Made by a program: the position numbers and the translations under genes
From: Hofstenia miamia
Taxonomy: Eukaryota; Xenacoelomorpha; Acoela; Hofsteniidae
NCBI GenBank assembly: GCA_900660155.1
Contig: CABFPE010000006.1
Location: 2,047,773 to 2,068,094, forward strand
Length of the DNA stretch: 20,322 bases
Direction of reading: 5' to 3'
Notes under the pieces: model-generated
What the model saw: only the letters and a program-made list of their open reading frames with translations
What the model was told of the DNA's origin: nothing
Database searches by the model: none
In this document: positions 1-10,554 of the stretch, in pieces
Numbering within the stretch: position 1 is the first letter of the stretch
Layout: every line of letters starts with the position of its first letter

Positions 1-2766
1 ATATATATATATATAGTTAAATTTCTAGTTTTGATTATTTTAGTAACCAATGATTTTTAATTGAACTAATTAATAATATATATGTTTTTCAATAAAATCA
101 ACGTACTTGCTTCCTTCACAAATCAATGAATGCCACATCTCATTTTTGACCGGAGACCCTTCAATGTTAACATGCCTATAACAATTCAAAATAAAACAAT
201 TTGAATATATAGTACATACTTTAAGTTCTCACACGATGGCAAAAAGTTTGACAGAATTTCAAGCGTTTCGTCTGTCATTCCTGCGTTCCAAAACCTAAAC
301 ATTATTTTTTTTATCTTTGAAAAATATTCACTTTCTTACGTAAGTGTATGCAGTCTGTCGCACGCTGGGAAGCAAAGACGAAAGATATTCATCATCTTCG
401 AATCTATTTTCCAACCTAAAAGCATTCTGCAACAAACGGAAACATACAAAAAACGAGTTTCAGTTGATAGACAACATAACTAGAACATTTTCTACAATAT
501 CTTGACGACTATCTTACTGAGTTTTTATATCGGCAAAAAACGAGTTTCAGTTGATAGACAACATAACTAGAACATTTTCTACAATATCTTGACGACTATC
601 TTACTGAGTTTTTATATCGGCATGAGAATAATATCTTAGGAAAATTTTAGTTGAAAGAAGTAACTACTATAAAAACTTTCAGAGAAAATACTGTTGCCAA
701 GAGTCAATGAAAAGCCAATTCAAAAATATATTATATTTAGACTGTTTAGGTAATCTTTCTAACTTTTATCTTCAATAATACCCTCTATTATTACCTCTAA
801 CGTATACATGGTTGAGAGTAGACTTTTTGTCTGGGTTATCCATCTCCACTTGAATTGAGGGTTTAAGGTATTCAAATTTATTTTTAAGAACATATGTAGT
901 GGGTGGAGGCTCTTTATCTGCACCATCTGGATCGTCTGTATTCTAAAATAATTGGGTATTGGCATTTGTAGTTCTCATTATAACATCAGAACTATTTCTA
1001 TGGTCGCAGATAAACAAATAAACTAAATAACATTTATTAAATTTTTATATCAATAACACCAATTTTTTTGCTTGCCATTAATAAAATTATGGCAATCAAG
1101 CATTTGAAAACTAAATTACCTCTACCACAGTTTCGCACTTCTTACTAAGACATTCATTTTATATTCTCTTAAAATATGATTGAAGTTAGCGTATTTTTCT
1201 AGGTTTACTAAACTCTAGTTCACAATGTCATCAAACATAAGCAGTGAAATACAAATTCTTAGGTTTACACACTGCATTTCAATATCTATAACGATGTTAG
1301 TTGTCTAGAAATTTGCATTTAAAGTTAACAGCAAACAAGCTCAAGGTTAGTAAAAGCAGCTATGGTTACTTAAAGCAACAATCTAAAGTCTAATATGGGG
1401 AAAGGGTAGTTAAGCAAACATTTAAAAGGAAAACAGTCAAACCTGTACTACTGTTTCAACAACATGGGAAGCTTTCTTCTAAAATGAATTTATACATAGT
1501 ATCCTATAATATGCTTTTTCACAAGGCTAGAAAATATCTATCAATGATTAGCCACTAAATACGAAGTGTAATTACATAAATGCGTTTTATTCTTAATGAG
1601 CAAAAGTTTTTTAAAGTCAAAATTTTCAATATGAATCACAATTTTGTATTTATGGTAATGAAAAATTTTTCTAAGTTCAACCTCATGTTCCTTATATGTT
1701 TATCAAATAAAATGTATCTGACGATATAACTGACATATCATAAAAAACATAAAATAAAATAATACAATATTTTTTGATATAATATAATATACTGTATAGA
1801 CATTTTGATTTTTACTCAACAAAATTACAAATATGACTCGTGAAAATACTGAATTGCAACTTAATTTAAGGCATTGAGGCAAGTATGCTCCTAACAACCC
1901 TAAAATTAATCAGTTTAACTTAACAATTTCAACAATAGCAACTTGAATTTAAAATTAATAAACATAATTACCCCTTTTGTTTCTGGTATCATTTGAATGG
2001 GCATTTTTGGGCGAAGTAATACTGCTGGAGCTTCTAGTAATTCTGACCGTTTGCATAATTCAGTGAAGTCGACTTCGAAGTTGCCAGTCGCAACATAAGG
2101 TTCTAATTAAACAAAATGTAAATTATTTTCATTAGTGGTGGATCCGAAAAATGAGAAAAGATTGCCTGTTAATTCATAATGTACAATTGCTTCTAGAATG
2201 CCAGAAGAAGGACAATCAGTATTTCCAGTGAATAATGGCGGCAATTTATTTACTTATCTCAGCTCCACAATTTTATCTTGCACAGTGTGTTAAGGGTGTT
2301 AATAACTTGCAAATGTACACCTTGATATGCGTCAATTCTGCTGAAAAGCACATTATAATGTAAATAAGTTACTTCTTAAGTTTCTTTGAATTATGTGCTC
2401 CTTCAGATATATCTACACTTTGCTAACAGAGGCTCAACACGTATAAACCACGGATTTAACTTTCACTTAACACTACACTTTACTAAGCGATTTTAAAATG
2501 TTTGAAAGCAGGACTAATAGTTAAATTATTCATACAAATTGTCGAATATCGAAATTCACAAAAATATCAAAATTCTAAAAAAATTATTGTTAAAGAATTA
2601 ACAATGCTTACAATATATCCAGAATATCAAAAAATTGGTCTCTTAATAAAGAGTTCATTACATTTATCAAATGTTTAATTATTGACTAACCAGGAGATTT
2701 CGAAGGATCGTCTTCATTTTTTTCATTCTTGTCTTTTCCCTTGTCAGTCTTTTTACCCATCTTCAT
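1..2766 (-). CDS. LRRC71: LRRC71-like leucine-rich repeat protein, N-terminal part (multi-exon, runs off left edge)
   Basis: Coding exons on the minus strand are 2766-2691 (exon begins at 2779), 2102-1972, 942-795, 415-340, 294-220 and 175-107. All six have AG acceptors and GT donors, for example CTCCTG|GTTAGT and CTTAAA|GTATGT. Phases fit at every junction: 1/2, 0/0, 1/2, 2/1, 2/1. The joined frame has no stop over about 165 codons and ends inside the window with two bases of a codon. The N-terminus is Lys/Asp-rich (MKMGKKTDKGKDK), then come SPEPY, DFTELC, KPSIQVE and VYVRGWKID. LRR-type units follow (LHTLTFWNAGMTDETL, LKHVNIEGSPV). From memory, human LRRC71 has the same order: SPEEY, DFAELC, RPTIQVE, IYIRGWKVEE, LWKVGLTDKTL, VSLEGNPL. 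The family is expressed mainly in testis and ciliated tissue; its molecular role is little known. The start chosen is the first ATG of exon 2 (2766); a longer form starting at 6171 also fits in phase. The remaining LRRs and C-terminus lie beyond base 1. Confidence 0.85.
447..621. repeat. Exact 87-bp tandem duplication (two copies) in an intron
   Basis: Bases 447-533 and 534-620 are identical by eye, and the match continues two bases into 622. The unit begins CAAAAAACGAGTTTCAG and ends TTTTTATATCGG. It lies within the 379-bp intron between the LRRC71-like exons 942-795 and 415-340, so it does not alter the protein. With no differences between copies, it is either very recent or an assembly effect. 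Confidence 0.95.
943..2690 (-). other. Introns of the LRRC71-like gene, no other gene seen
   Basis: This span holds two introns (943-1971 and 2103-2690) around exon 2102-1972. Both are very AT-rich. I read both strands and found only short random frames, such as a hydrophobic 64-residue minus-strand frame at 1897-1703 with no conserved motif. No RNA gene or mobile element was recognised. Confidence 0.6.
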
Positions 2767-3522
2767 GCGAAGCGAAATGCTGTAAATAACATTAAATTAC
2801 AATTATTGATGTAAAAGTATGTTGTTTTTTGTATATAAACTTATTGTACTCCCCATCCTTTTCTATCTTTGCTGTACATTTTTGAGAGATAGTGTTTATT
2901 AGAAAATCATTTCTATGCAATTGACTAGAATTTCTATTTGAATGTCAAGTTTTATCTTCATCAGAATCAACAACCCATTTCCAGTGTGCTGTCAAACAGA
3001 GCCTGATGCCACAACATAAGATAGTATTTATTCTGCATTTTTATTTATTCTATACTTTCAGGCAAAGATATCAAAGATGCTAACATGTCATTCATGCTAA
3101 ATCAATAACAAAAACGCTGAAATGAAATGCCAAAACATAGAAAAAAAATTCAAATGAGCATTAAGAAAGTATGTAATGAGGTTTGATAAAAACTACATTA
3201 AAGTGGACAAAACAGTTAGCAACATTCAAGTTATCCAGATATAATGAATGAATTTAGTGAATACAACTTAAATCAAAACTTGTTATTGATCCGATCTATA
3301 TGTTGTATTCGATTAATATCTTCGGAAAGACATTTAAATGAATGCTTAATTAACAATGGCAGATATTAAAGCTTTAGTAAGAAAGTACATCAACTAAAAT
3401 TCACTTAATACATTTATAAAACTGCTATAGAAACATTCCGAGTTATTTTCAAAAAAAGAAATTAGAGAATTTAAAAGGATCGTTCTAAGATTAACATCAG
3501 AAAGAACGCATTATAAACGTAC

Positions 3523-3610
3523 CTCTATGTTTGTTGTATTTAATTTAATAATTTACTAAAACACTGTCCAGTTAACGATTTAGTGTCATAGCATTAGAAT
3601 GCGTTACAAG
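3523..3610 (-). other. Likely non-coding first exon (5' UTR) of the LRRC71-like gene
   Basis: On the minus strand the sequence ends ATAGAG|GTACGT at 3523, a strong donor. The next good acceptor downstream is TTATTTACAG at 2780, which opens coding exon 2 only 13 bases before its ATG. No long frame crosses the proposed exon, so it would be untranslated. The 5' boundary is not visible; I place it near 3600 because the X-box lies just upstream. The intron would be 743 bp. The transcription start is inferred. Confidence 0.45.
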
Positions 3611-3635
3611 CAAAGCGTGTTAGAAGGGACATCTT

Positions 3636-3649
3636 GTTGTCCAGGTGAC
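3636..3649. promoter_or_regulatory. X-box (RFX-type) site, putative ciliary promoter element
   Basis: GTTGTC-CA-GGTGAC fits the X-box consensus RYYNYY-N(1-3)-RRNRAC at every constrained position. RFX transcription factors (DAF-19 in nematodes) bind such imperfect palindromes, typically 50-250 bp upstream of genes for cilia and flagella. Here the site lies about 115 bp upstream of the donor of the proposed first exon of an LRRC71-like gene, which is a cilium-associated family. The motif is degenerate, so chance occurrence is possible; its position and gene partner are what make it credible. Confidence 0.5.
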
Positions 3650-3926
3650 GATGAACTGATTACAGTAAAATCCGCAATTAAGTGCTAATAAATACGAAAC
3701 AAATACAATAAATGTATTCAGAATTTCAGCACTAATATTAATGCAGCGATATTGTGTAGACATTGAACAAAATAAGTATCAGGAAATACACAATTCTTAT
3801 CTATTAGAGTAAAAAGATATCTGTAAATGTTAATTAATAAACCTATGCAAATATCAAATTAGAACTGTTTGAATTTATAATGAATATGAATAGAAATTGA
3901 CGAGGTAAGCCTGTCAAAGGACTTAC

Positions 3927-3981
3927 AATAGAACAATAAATGCAACGTAGACAGTGTGCTTCTGTCTGGCATTTTGTGACG
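3927..3981 (-). CDS. Candidate Cys-rich coding exon, unidentified
   Basis: The minus-strand segment has acceptor CCTATTAG before 3981 and a perfect donor ATT|GTAAGT after 3927. The frame is one base plus 18 codons: VTKCQTEAHCLRCIYCSI, with four cysteines, ending in phase 0. It can join in phase to the exon ending at 6125. If left unspliced, the frame stays open to a TAG near 3846, so it could instead be a terminal exon. I do not recognise the product. It lies upstream of the X-box, so it would belong to a separate gene on the same strand. It rests only on splice signals and phase. Confidence 0.3.
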
Positions 3982-6124
3982 CTAATAGGATTAAATTGTG
4001 CTTAGTCTAAAAATATAAAAAATAACTATGGTTGATGAGGTTCTCATTGTAACACATCTGGGTGTCCTAAGAATGTTGTCAGTTTTAGAGATTGGAATTT
4101 TCCAAATCTGCTTTTGAAAAATATACTAAATGTTTCTGAACAAACTTTTACTTAGAAATACATTGGATTTTTTCGAATCTCATTTCATGATTAGATAAAT
4201 TATGACTGAGATAGTAAAATTTAGATTCAATTCCAACTACAGCTCGAATTGTGGATAAACTAACCCAGATATATTTAATTGTATTAAAGCCACAAGATAA
4301 ATGTCATATCCTATGGAATTGAGTTTAAATTAAATATATTTCGTAAGTGAGGCCTGAATTAGAGACCCTTTCTCAATATTTCTAATGAATTATGAGAAGT
4401 TGATTATTTTAGAATGCCGTGTATTTGAGCCTATTGGCATGCTATGAAACAACCAGCGAATGAGGGTGAGGAAAAGATATTTGCAGTGTATTGTGGGATC
4501 AACCAGTTTGAGTGATTTTTGATATTATGTATGTATGAAAAGCTACAGAAGCTATTTTCGCTTCTGTATTAATAATTGCAAGACCGTCCGTTATCCGAAT
4601 AAACAATAAAGTTTTAGTTCTTAGCATTCATTGAGCTAAAAATGACGGATATAAATTGCCTAATATACCTAATAACATTGAGTGAAAATGAAATTCGCCT
4701 CACAAAAATTTGCAATGTATTGGATTCTTGCACAAAATCGTAAGGACACGAATCACTATGTTTTTCAAACAACTGTGCTTTAAGCTATTATAGCAGATAT
4801 TTGAATCATTCAGCGCGAAATTAAAGTCGGTACTTAGTGCCACTTCATATTTAATATCAATATATTTTTCCTTAGATTTATTCGATTATTTTTGTGCAGG
4901 CATAGTTTGCAGCATGTAAAACTATAAAATAAGGGATTTTAAAAATATCTGCTTTCCTTATAAAGCTAAAAATGTATGTAAGAATTATACATTTATATGT
5001 ATCGATATTATCCTTTTTCCATTCCATCCGGCGCACTTTTAAATGGATGGCTAAAATAATTCAATTTTTGCAAAAAAAATTACATTCCGCATTCGGAACA
5101 GCCTTTTAAATTCTTATATAGGAATCTTAAGTATTTTAGCTCGCTACAATACCATCTAGTGTTTTTTTATCCAGAGCTCTGTAAATATTTAAGATTTTGT
5201 ATAAAGGCCTGTATATTGTATATTGCAGATGTTATCCGCAGTTATTTCATTCATTCCTAAATCTCAGACATCGAATATATATTAAAGAAGTTGATCAGAT
5301 AAAAGAGTAACACATCTCTAAATATTTGATATGAAAAATTGGGAATCGCCAAATTGCTAAAACTGTGTGATACAATGGTGCGGTCAATTTAAAAACTCTT
5401 GCAAAGCAAAATGCTGCATCATGATAGATTGCTTAAGAATATTTTATCCTTTAGAAACATTAGTTTGATTAGAGTACAGAAGACCCGATGCCATCAGAGT
5501 CTCGGAATTGGAAATATGTACGTATAAAGACTTATATATTAATAATTAAATATATTTAATGAGGTTCATACTAAACAATAAATGCATCACCCGAAAACAA
5601 ACCTATTTTAAAATGCGTTACTTCACATTTTGCAAATTAAGCCAATAAATTATTTTAAGGTTTGAGAAAAATTTTTAGCAATTGGAGTACATAATTAAAT
5701 GCTTTAAATTTGATGTACAGAAAAAATATTGCTTTAGCCAAAACAAAGAATAGGGTTTGCAAAATTCTGAAATCATATTTTCTATTGTTTTGACACTTCC
5801 ATATACCATTTATACAATGCAATACCTCGAGAATTACCCACAGAAATATAAAGCCCAACTTTTGTAGTTCGTTTAGGATCCGAGTTCACCCACTAAAATC
5901 TGGAGTAATTATCTAGACTAAAGTTGTTCGTTCAGACCAACTAAAATTAGACTTTAAAAATCTCATTTCAAAGCTTGTGTAACAAACTAGGGTGCATTCC
6001 CTACACCAAGGAATATTTATGCGGTTTTCCAAAACATTGTAATAGTTGTTTTTAAAAATAATTTTAATTTAACAAAATCGCATCAGAATCTAATCCTACA
6101 TGATCTATATGTTAAATGTCTTAC
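3982..6124. other. Gene-poor AT-rich stretch
   Basis: No gene or mobile element can be supported in about 2.1 kb. A minus-strand 67-residue frame at 5858-5655 is hydrophobic but has no splice support or family motif. One weak plus-strand exon-like segment, 5476-5518, has TTGATTAG before it and AAATAT|GTACGT after it, but no partner exon was found. Confidence 0.5.
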
Positions 6125-6184
6125 CTTGTGACAGCAGTTCCTAAAGTCAACTTTTGTTTTCTAAACGCCATTCTTACGTTGGAG
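6125..6184 (-). CDS. Candidate small coding exon with start codon, MAFRKQKLTLGTAVT
   Basis: Both borders are strong on the minus strand: acceptor TTTCTTTGTAG before 6184 and donor CACAAG|GTAAGAC after 6125. The ATG at 6171 has a good context (A at -3, G at +4) and gives 15 codons plus two bases. The frame is also open back to the acceptor (SNVR-M), so the ATG may be internal. Its phase-2 end fits two downstream exons. Joining exon 2779-2691 would lengthen the LRRC71-like protein by about 20 residues. Joining exon 3981-3927 would make a separate Cys-rich product. I cannot choose between these. Confidence 0.4.
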
Positions 6185-6615
6185 CTACAAAGAAAATGGA
6201 AAGTCAGAAACAGGTGTAGAAAATATCATTAGTGACAATTAGTCTATGAAAGAGTCTCGATTAAACAGGTGCCTGCAGAGCATTGTACTTATTTTGTCTA
6301 CGAAATTGATTCTCGTTTTGGGAGCATTAAACCAAGAAAAGAGGATATGTCAAATAGTTTTACCTGCAGGATTATTTCGACTTTTCATCAAGTGTATTAA
6401 TGAAATTCAAGCAGTATATTTTTAACTACAGACTAAATGACTTGCATTAAATATTTCTTTTTATTGTTACCATTAGAAATTGATTAAGGATTCACGTTAT
6501 TGACTTTGTAGTACTGCAAATTTGGTAATGCTTAAACATTAAAGTTATTTCATGAAACAAGCTGATATGAAATATTAAATGCTAAACTAAACATTTTTAA
6601 CAAATTTTGATTTAC

Positions 6616-8080
6616 TTGCCAATTGTCTGGTAGTTTCTCATTGACTAAGAAATTTCAATTTATCTAATATTTTTAAATTAATAAAATGTAGTTGTGGACT
6701 CCGCATGCATTATTGTTATTTACCCTACCCTGCCCTCAGATATCTAATACACAAATGAATGTGTCAACAGCTTTATAAAATCTGAAGGGAATAAATTAAA
6801 TTCAGTCTAGGATTTCTACATTTACCTTAGGGTTGAAGTTATGTGTATATGGTTAGTCTAGTTTTAGGTGTCAACCATTAGATATTGTCTAAATCTGCAC
6901 GAATTCAAAATTATAAATCATACATCATTAATTTGCATCGAATATAAGCATGCTGACATTAAAGGAATCTGCTAAAGATTGCGTGGTTACTTTGCAAAAA
7001 AATTAAAGCATGGGTATACACTATCACTTAATGACATTAGAACAACTTCAATTGTTTTTCAAAGTGAGCGGCATTTCCACAATTCTTTCAAATATACGTA
7101 CTTAAGTTGCAAGGCAGAATATAATTTAGAACAAGTATTTAATGTATACATCGATATTTTTGCATTTTTATAAAATTATGCTTAAAATTCAATGAATTTG
7201 GAGTTTTCATTCATTTTTAACTCAGAACCTATTCTTATCTAGCTCAAAATCGCAAAACAAAAATGGAATAAACTTGGTCAGTAAATGTCTATTTTTAAGG
7301 CATTACCGGTGGAAACGGGCCGTATAAATGCAACGAAAGACCTCTTTGCTTACTGATAAGAAACAGTTGTTTGCACAAAAAATACAATATGGAAATTTAT
7401 TCTTTTATTTTAAGTGAAGATATTTAATCATGCTAGTCAGTTCGTGGGAAAGAAACTAAAAATGTATACAAGTTAATTTAGCAAGATTTGCACACAAAGA
7501 TTAAAACATCCATGCACAAACTCATAGAAAGATTCAAACCTAGCATGTGTGTATATGACTCAATATACTTTTCAATTCATTTTGGCATTTACACGTGAGT
7601 GTGACCTATTCAGTAATGCTAGTCAATATTAAATAAATGTGTCGTGGGTTTTGATATGACAGGCTTATTATTTGATTCGTTGCATTTTTAAGCATGTATT
7701 CTAAGATATAATATGATAATGTTATTCAGTCAGGAATGCCAAGCGATATTGTTCTATGTGCCAGTATGAATTTTAATCTTAAAATTTTCACCAATGCTGA
7801 AGTAATTTTAAATCTGATTCTGATGATATCTTTTCATTCAATGGTTGATATTAGAAGGTTTATATGATCGAAATTGAATGTTGGATAAAACTCCCAGTCT
7901 ATTGATTGATTTTAGACAATACTTATGGCTCAATTTACCTGCTTGAACTAGAAGACTTTTTTCTTCTTGTTGGTGATGAAGTAATCGGTCTTGTATGAAG
8001 CATTTTGAAAATTCACAATTAGGCCTAAAGAATTCTTCCATGTATACATCCATCTAATTATAAATTTGCTAAAATATCAT

Positions 8081-8135
<55 letters not shown>

Positions 8136-8617
8136 GTTTTAACGCCATCTAGCGAAAAATATATTTAATTTTCTATGTTTAAATATTGTATTTTTAATTT
8201 TTCAATATAAATTTGCAAATTTAAAATGGGAATTCATAAAAGTTTAAACAGGCCATAACGCTGAAAGTTATTGATGTTGTAAGTTTCTAATTCCAACTTC
8301 ATCAATAATGTATATTTTAATATATTCAATACCTTTATCTACATCTTAGAAAGGTTAAATAGCATGCCGAAAGGATCGTCCACTTTGAACCCTCTTTAAA
8401 GCTGCTTGCTTTGGCTCTTTCAAGTTTGAAATGATATCGTCAGCTAAAAACTACAAAATCAGCAAAGATGGAAATATTTAGTTTTTGCAAAGAAACATAA
8501 TGTGACAAAATCAAATTACAAACTTTAAATTTCTTTTTCGTTGGAAATGTCATTTATTAGATAATTTCGGTGGTATTTTGTTTACTTGAGTTTTTGCTTA
8601 CTAATATTGAATTTCAT
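6616..8617 (-). CDS. Candidate minus-strand gene fragment, four phase-consistent exons, unidentified
   Basis: Exons are 8617-8602 (MKFNI plus one base, donor GTAAGC), 8443-8391 (acceptor TTTTTAG; DDIISNLKEPKQAALKR), 8053-7939 (acceptor TATAATTAG, donor GCAG|GTAAAT) and 6644-6616 (acceptor TTTCTTAG, donor GGCAA|GTAAAT; NEKLPDNWQ). Phases fit at all three junctions. The third exon is the most convincing: 38 charged codons including EEFFRPNCEF, SKCFIQDRLL and HHQQEEKSLL, probably helical. The weakest point is the donor after 8391 (GTTCAA); reading on instead gives a stop at 8355. I do not recognise the family, and the end of the gene was not found. Confidence 0.35.
6645..7938. other. No supported gene; would be intronic to the minus-strand candidate
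   Basis: AT-rich sequence without a recognisable gene or repeat. A 64-residue plus-strand frame at 6979-7173 lacks family motifs and splice support. Confidence 0.45.
8089..8133. repeat. (AT)n microsatellite
   Basis: About 45 bases of alternating AT, followed by AACGCCATCTAGCG. Similar short AT runs occur at 1-15 and 13230-13250. Confidence 0.97.
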
Positions 8618-8675
8618 TGGTCGCTTGACTCCTGAATTTAAATTTGTTAGCTGTTTATGTATGCTTTTATCTATC

Positions 8676-8688
8676 ACACACACACACA
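8676..8688. repeat. Short (AC)n microsatellite
   Basis: ACACACACACACA in otherwise AT-rich non-coding sequence. Confidence 0.9.
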
Positions 8689-8932
8689 AGATATTCATTT
8701 GACCATTTTAATATTGTTAAATTTTTTGTAAAATGACTTTTCCGCAGAATTTAATATAAGTTAAGCAACCCTTTGCTTAAGTCGCTTTCTTGCTTTTTTA
8801 TAACAATCTCTAAGAATATCTTTAGCTAAGCTTTTAGCAAACAACAATATTTCGTGAAAAGACCCCTTTAATTTATATATTTAAGTATTTCATTTTATTA
8901 CTTTTATGTTTTATTAGTTGTGTAACTAATAG

Positions 8933-9180
8933 AGCATCACTTCGATACAAGAGACTAGAGGCAACCAAAACAGACTGTTTCAAATCATCTCTAGTATTAG
9001 TAATAGGTGAGTAGTTGTAAGGATTTTACATGTACCATGCAAAGCTGTGTCTTATCAAAACCTAATGAGCCAAGACCTAGGCTCACTAGGTTATTAGGTT
9101 CGTTCTTAGGTTCACAAAACGATGTCTTCAGTACCGCTTCTCTAGTTGTTATTGCATTTGGACCTCGTAACTGTATGTAA
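8933..9180 (+). CDS. Candidate plus-strand 3' exons of an unidentified gene
   Basis: Exon one ends ATAATAG|GTGAGT at 9006. It starts at 8933 (after TAATAG) or 8918 (after TTTTATTAG). The shared frame is SLRYKRLEATKTD followed by CFKSSLVLVIG. Exon two begins at 9110 after GTTCTTAG, fits in phase, and reads SQNDVFSTASLVV then IAFGPRNCM to a TAA at 9178-9180. AATAAA occurs near 9213, as expected for a terminal exon. Internal donors GTAACT (9167) or GTATGT (9173) would allow another continuation. No family was recognised and no upstream plus-strand exon was found. A 13-bp inverted repeat sits in the 103-bp intron. Confidence 0.33.
9059..9092. repeat. Inverted repeat (hairpin)
   Basis: AACCTAATGAGCC (9059-9071) and GGCTCACTAGGTT (9080-9092) are inverted copies with 12 of 13 positions pairing and an 8-base loop. 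Two more AGGTT words follow within 20 bases. The repeat lies between the two plus-strand exon candidates. Confidence 0.7.
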
Positions 9181-9346
9181 CAGTACCTTCCTCTATTTCA
9201 ATAATACAATTAAATAAACTCCAATTAGAATCTTCCACTGCATCGTGTCTCAAAGGTGAACATTCTACTACATATGAAACACTAGAAAAATACATGTGCC
9301 AATTGTGCAGCCCTGCACATAAATGTCATTGTATAAAATGTTTCTA
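9181..9346. other. Short stretch after candidate stop, with AATAAA
   Basis: Holds a possible polyadenylation signal AATAAA near 9213. No coding signal was seen on either strand. Confidence 0.4.
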
Positions 9347-10261
9347 TTTTCTTACAATTCAAAAAGCTTCTCTCGTTTTTCAACATAACATTTCAGTTAT
9401 TTAAAATTAAAAATTAACATTTTAAAGGTTAGAATATTTTTAGGCTAGAATAGTTATTTATTATTTGGAGGACGAAATTTAAAAAAGTGTTTGCTAGACA
9501 AATTGACATAAGTTAATGCTACATTATTGAGATTCACATATTTCAAAATTTAAGTTAGCTGAAGCGGGGAACTACAACATAAAAACAAGAAATAAGTTGA
9601 AGAAATTATCCAAATTTATCTACATTTCATAAGTTAAATAACGTATTTAATTACTTCAGGTCAAATCTTTTCGCATTTGTAATAATTGAATTTATTTTCA
9701 AAGGGTAAATTTATAAATTATAATTTTACATCGTTATGTTTGCTAATATCGCAAAAAGCTAATAAGTAGAGCTAAGCAAAATTCAATAAAACACAGCTTA
9801 CCTNTTTTCTTACAATTCAAAAAGCTTCTCTCGTTTTTCAACATAACATTTCAGTTATTTAAAATTAAAAATTAACATTTTAAAGGTTAGAATATTTTTA
9901 GGCTAGAATAGTTATTTATTATTTGGAGGACGAAATTTAAAAAAGTGTTTGCTAGACAAATTGACATAAGTTAATGCTACATTATTGAGATTCACATATT
10001 TCAAAATTTAAGTTAGCTGAAGCGGGGAACTACAACATAAAAACAAGAAATAGGTTGAAGAAATCATCCAAATTTATCTACATTTCATAAGTTAAATAAC
10101 GTATTTAATTACTTCAGGTCAAATCTTTTCGCATTTGTAATAATTGAATTTATTTTCAAAGGGTAAATTTATAAATTATAATTTTACATCGTTATGTTTG
10201 CTAATATCGCAAAAAGCTAATAAGTAGAGCTAAGCAAAATTCAATAAAACACAGCTTACCT
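9347..10261. repeat. 457-bp tandem duplication around a single N (probable assembly overlap)
   Basis: Bases 9347-9803 and 9805-10261 are the same sequence at an offset of 458, separated by one N at 9804. Only two differences were seen, both transitions: A9595 versus G10053 and T9607 versus C10065. The single N exactly at the junction suggests two contig ends or haplotypes that were joined without merging. A true locus would then have one copy. No gene was seen inside the unit. Confidence 0.95.
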
Positions 10262-10554
10262 TGTCAGGTAGTCAATGGAAGCTTTATTAAAATTGACCCA
10301 TTGTTCATTTTGGCAGGATTTCAAGATTTATTGACAAAATAAATATATATCATACGAAATAAAGCAAATGTCAATCAGGACAAGTATGCTCCAAGTCAAG
10401 GTATAGGAATCGTTTACACAAATACCTCAGACCTCTAAACCTATATCACCAATCACTACTACTTCTTCAAAAATGTTATAGAAAAACTTTCAAAATAAAT
10501 TTTACTTCAAATGAAAGATAAGAATTTTACATTCCAAAAGAATGATTTATCTGC
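10262..10554. other. AT-rich stretch, possibly 5' UTR of the downstream LINE
   Basis: No clear coding frame. It directly precedes the first recognisable LINE ORF1 residues, so part of it may be the element's 5' untranslated region. No target-site duplication was found to fix the boundary. Confidence 0.35.

Noticed and set aside
1703..1897. 64-residue minus-strand frame
   Set aside because: Hydrophobic AT-driven frame inside an LRRC71-like intron; no motif or splice support.
5655..5858. 67-residue minus-strand frame with membrane-like composition
   Set aside because: Composition follows from AT/TT-rich codons; no family signature or exon borders.
6979..7173. 64-residue plus-strand frame
   Set aside because: No recognisable domain; borders are not splice-like.
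8134..8150. CGCCATCTAGCG after the (AT)n run, with a similar ACCATCTAGTG near 5150, considered as a mobile-element tail
   Set aside because: Only a short shared word; no extended similarity or target duplication was found.
10262..10325. Minus-strand protein-like stretch (NEQWVNFNKASIDYLT) ending in a donor ACAAG|GTAAGC
   Set aside because: The frame has neither an ATG nor an upstream AG acceptor before a stop, and the donor sits exactly at the edge of the artefactual duplication. Worth a look only if RNA-seq supports it.
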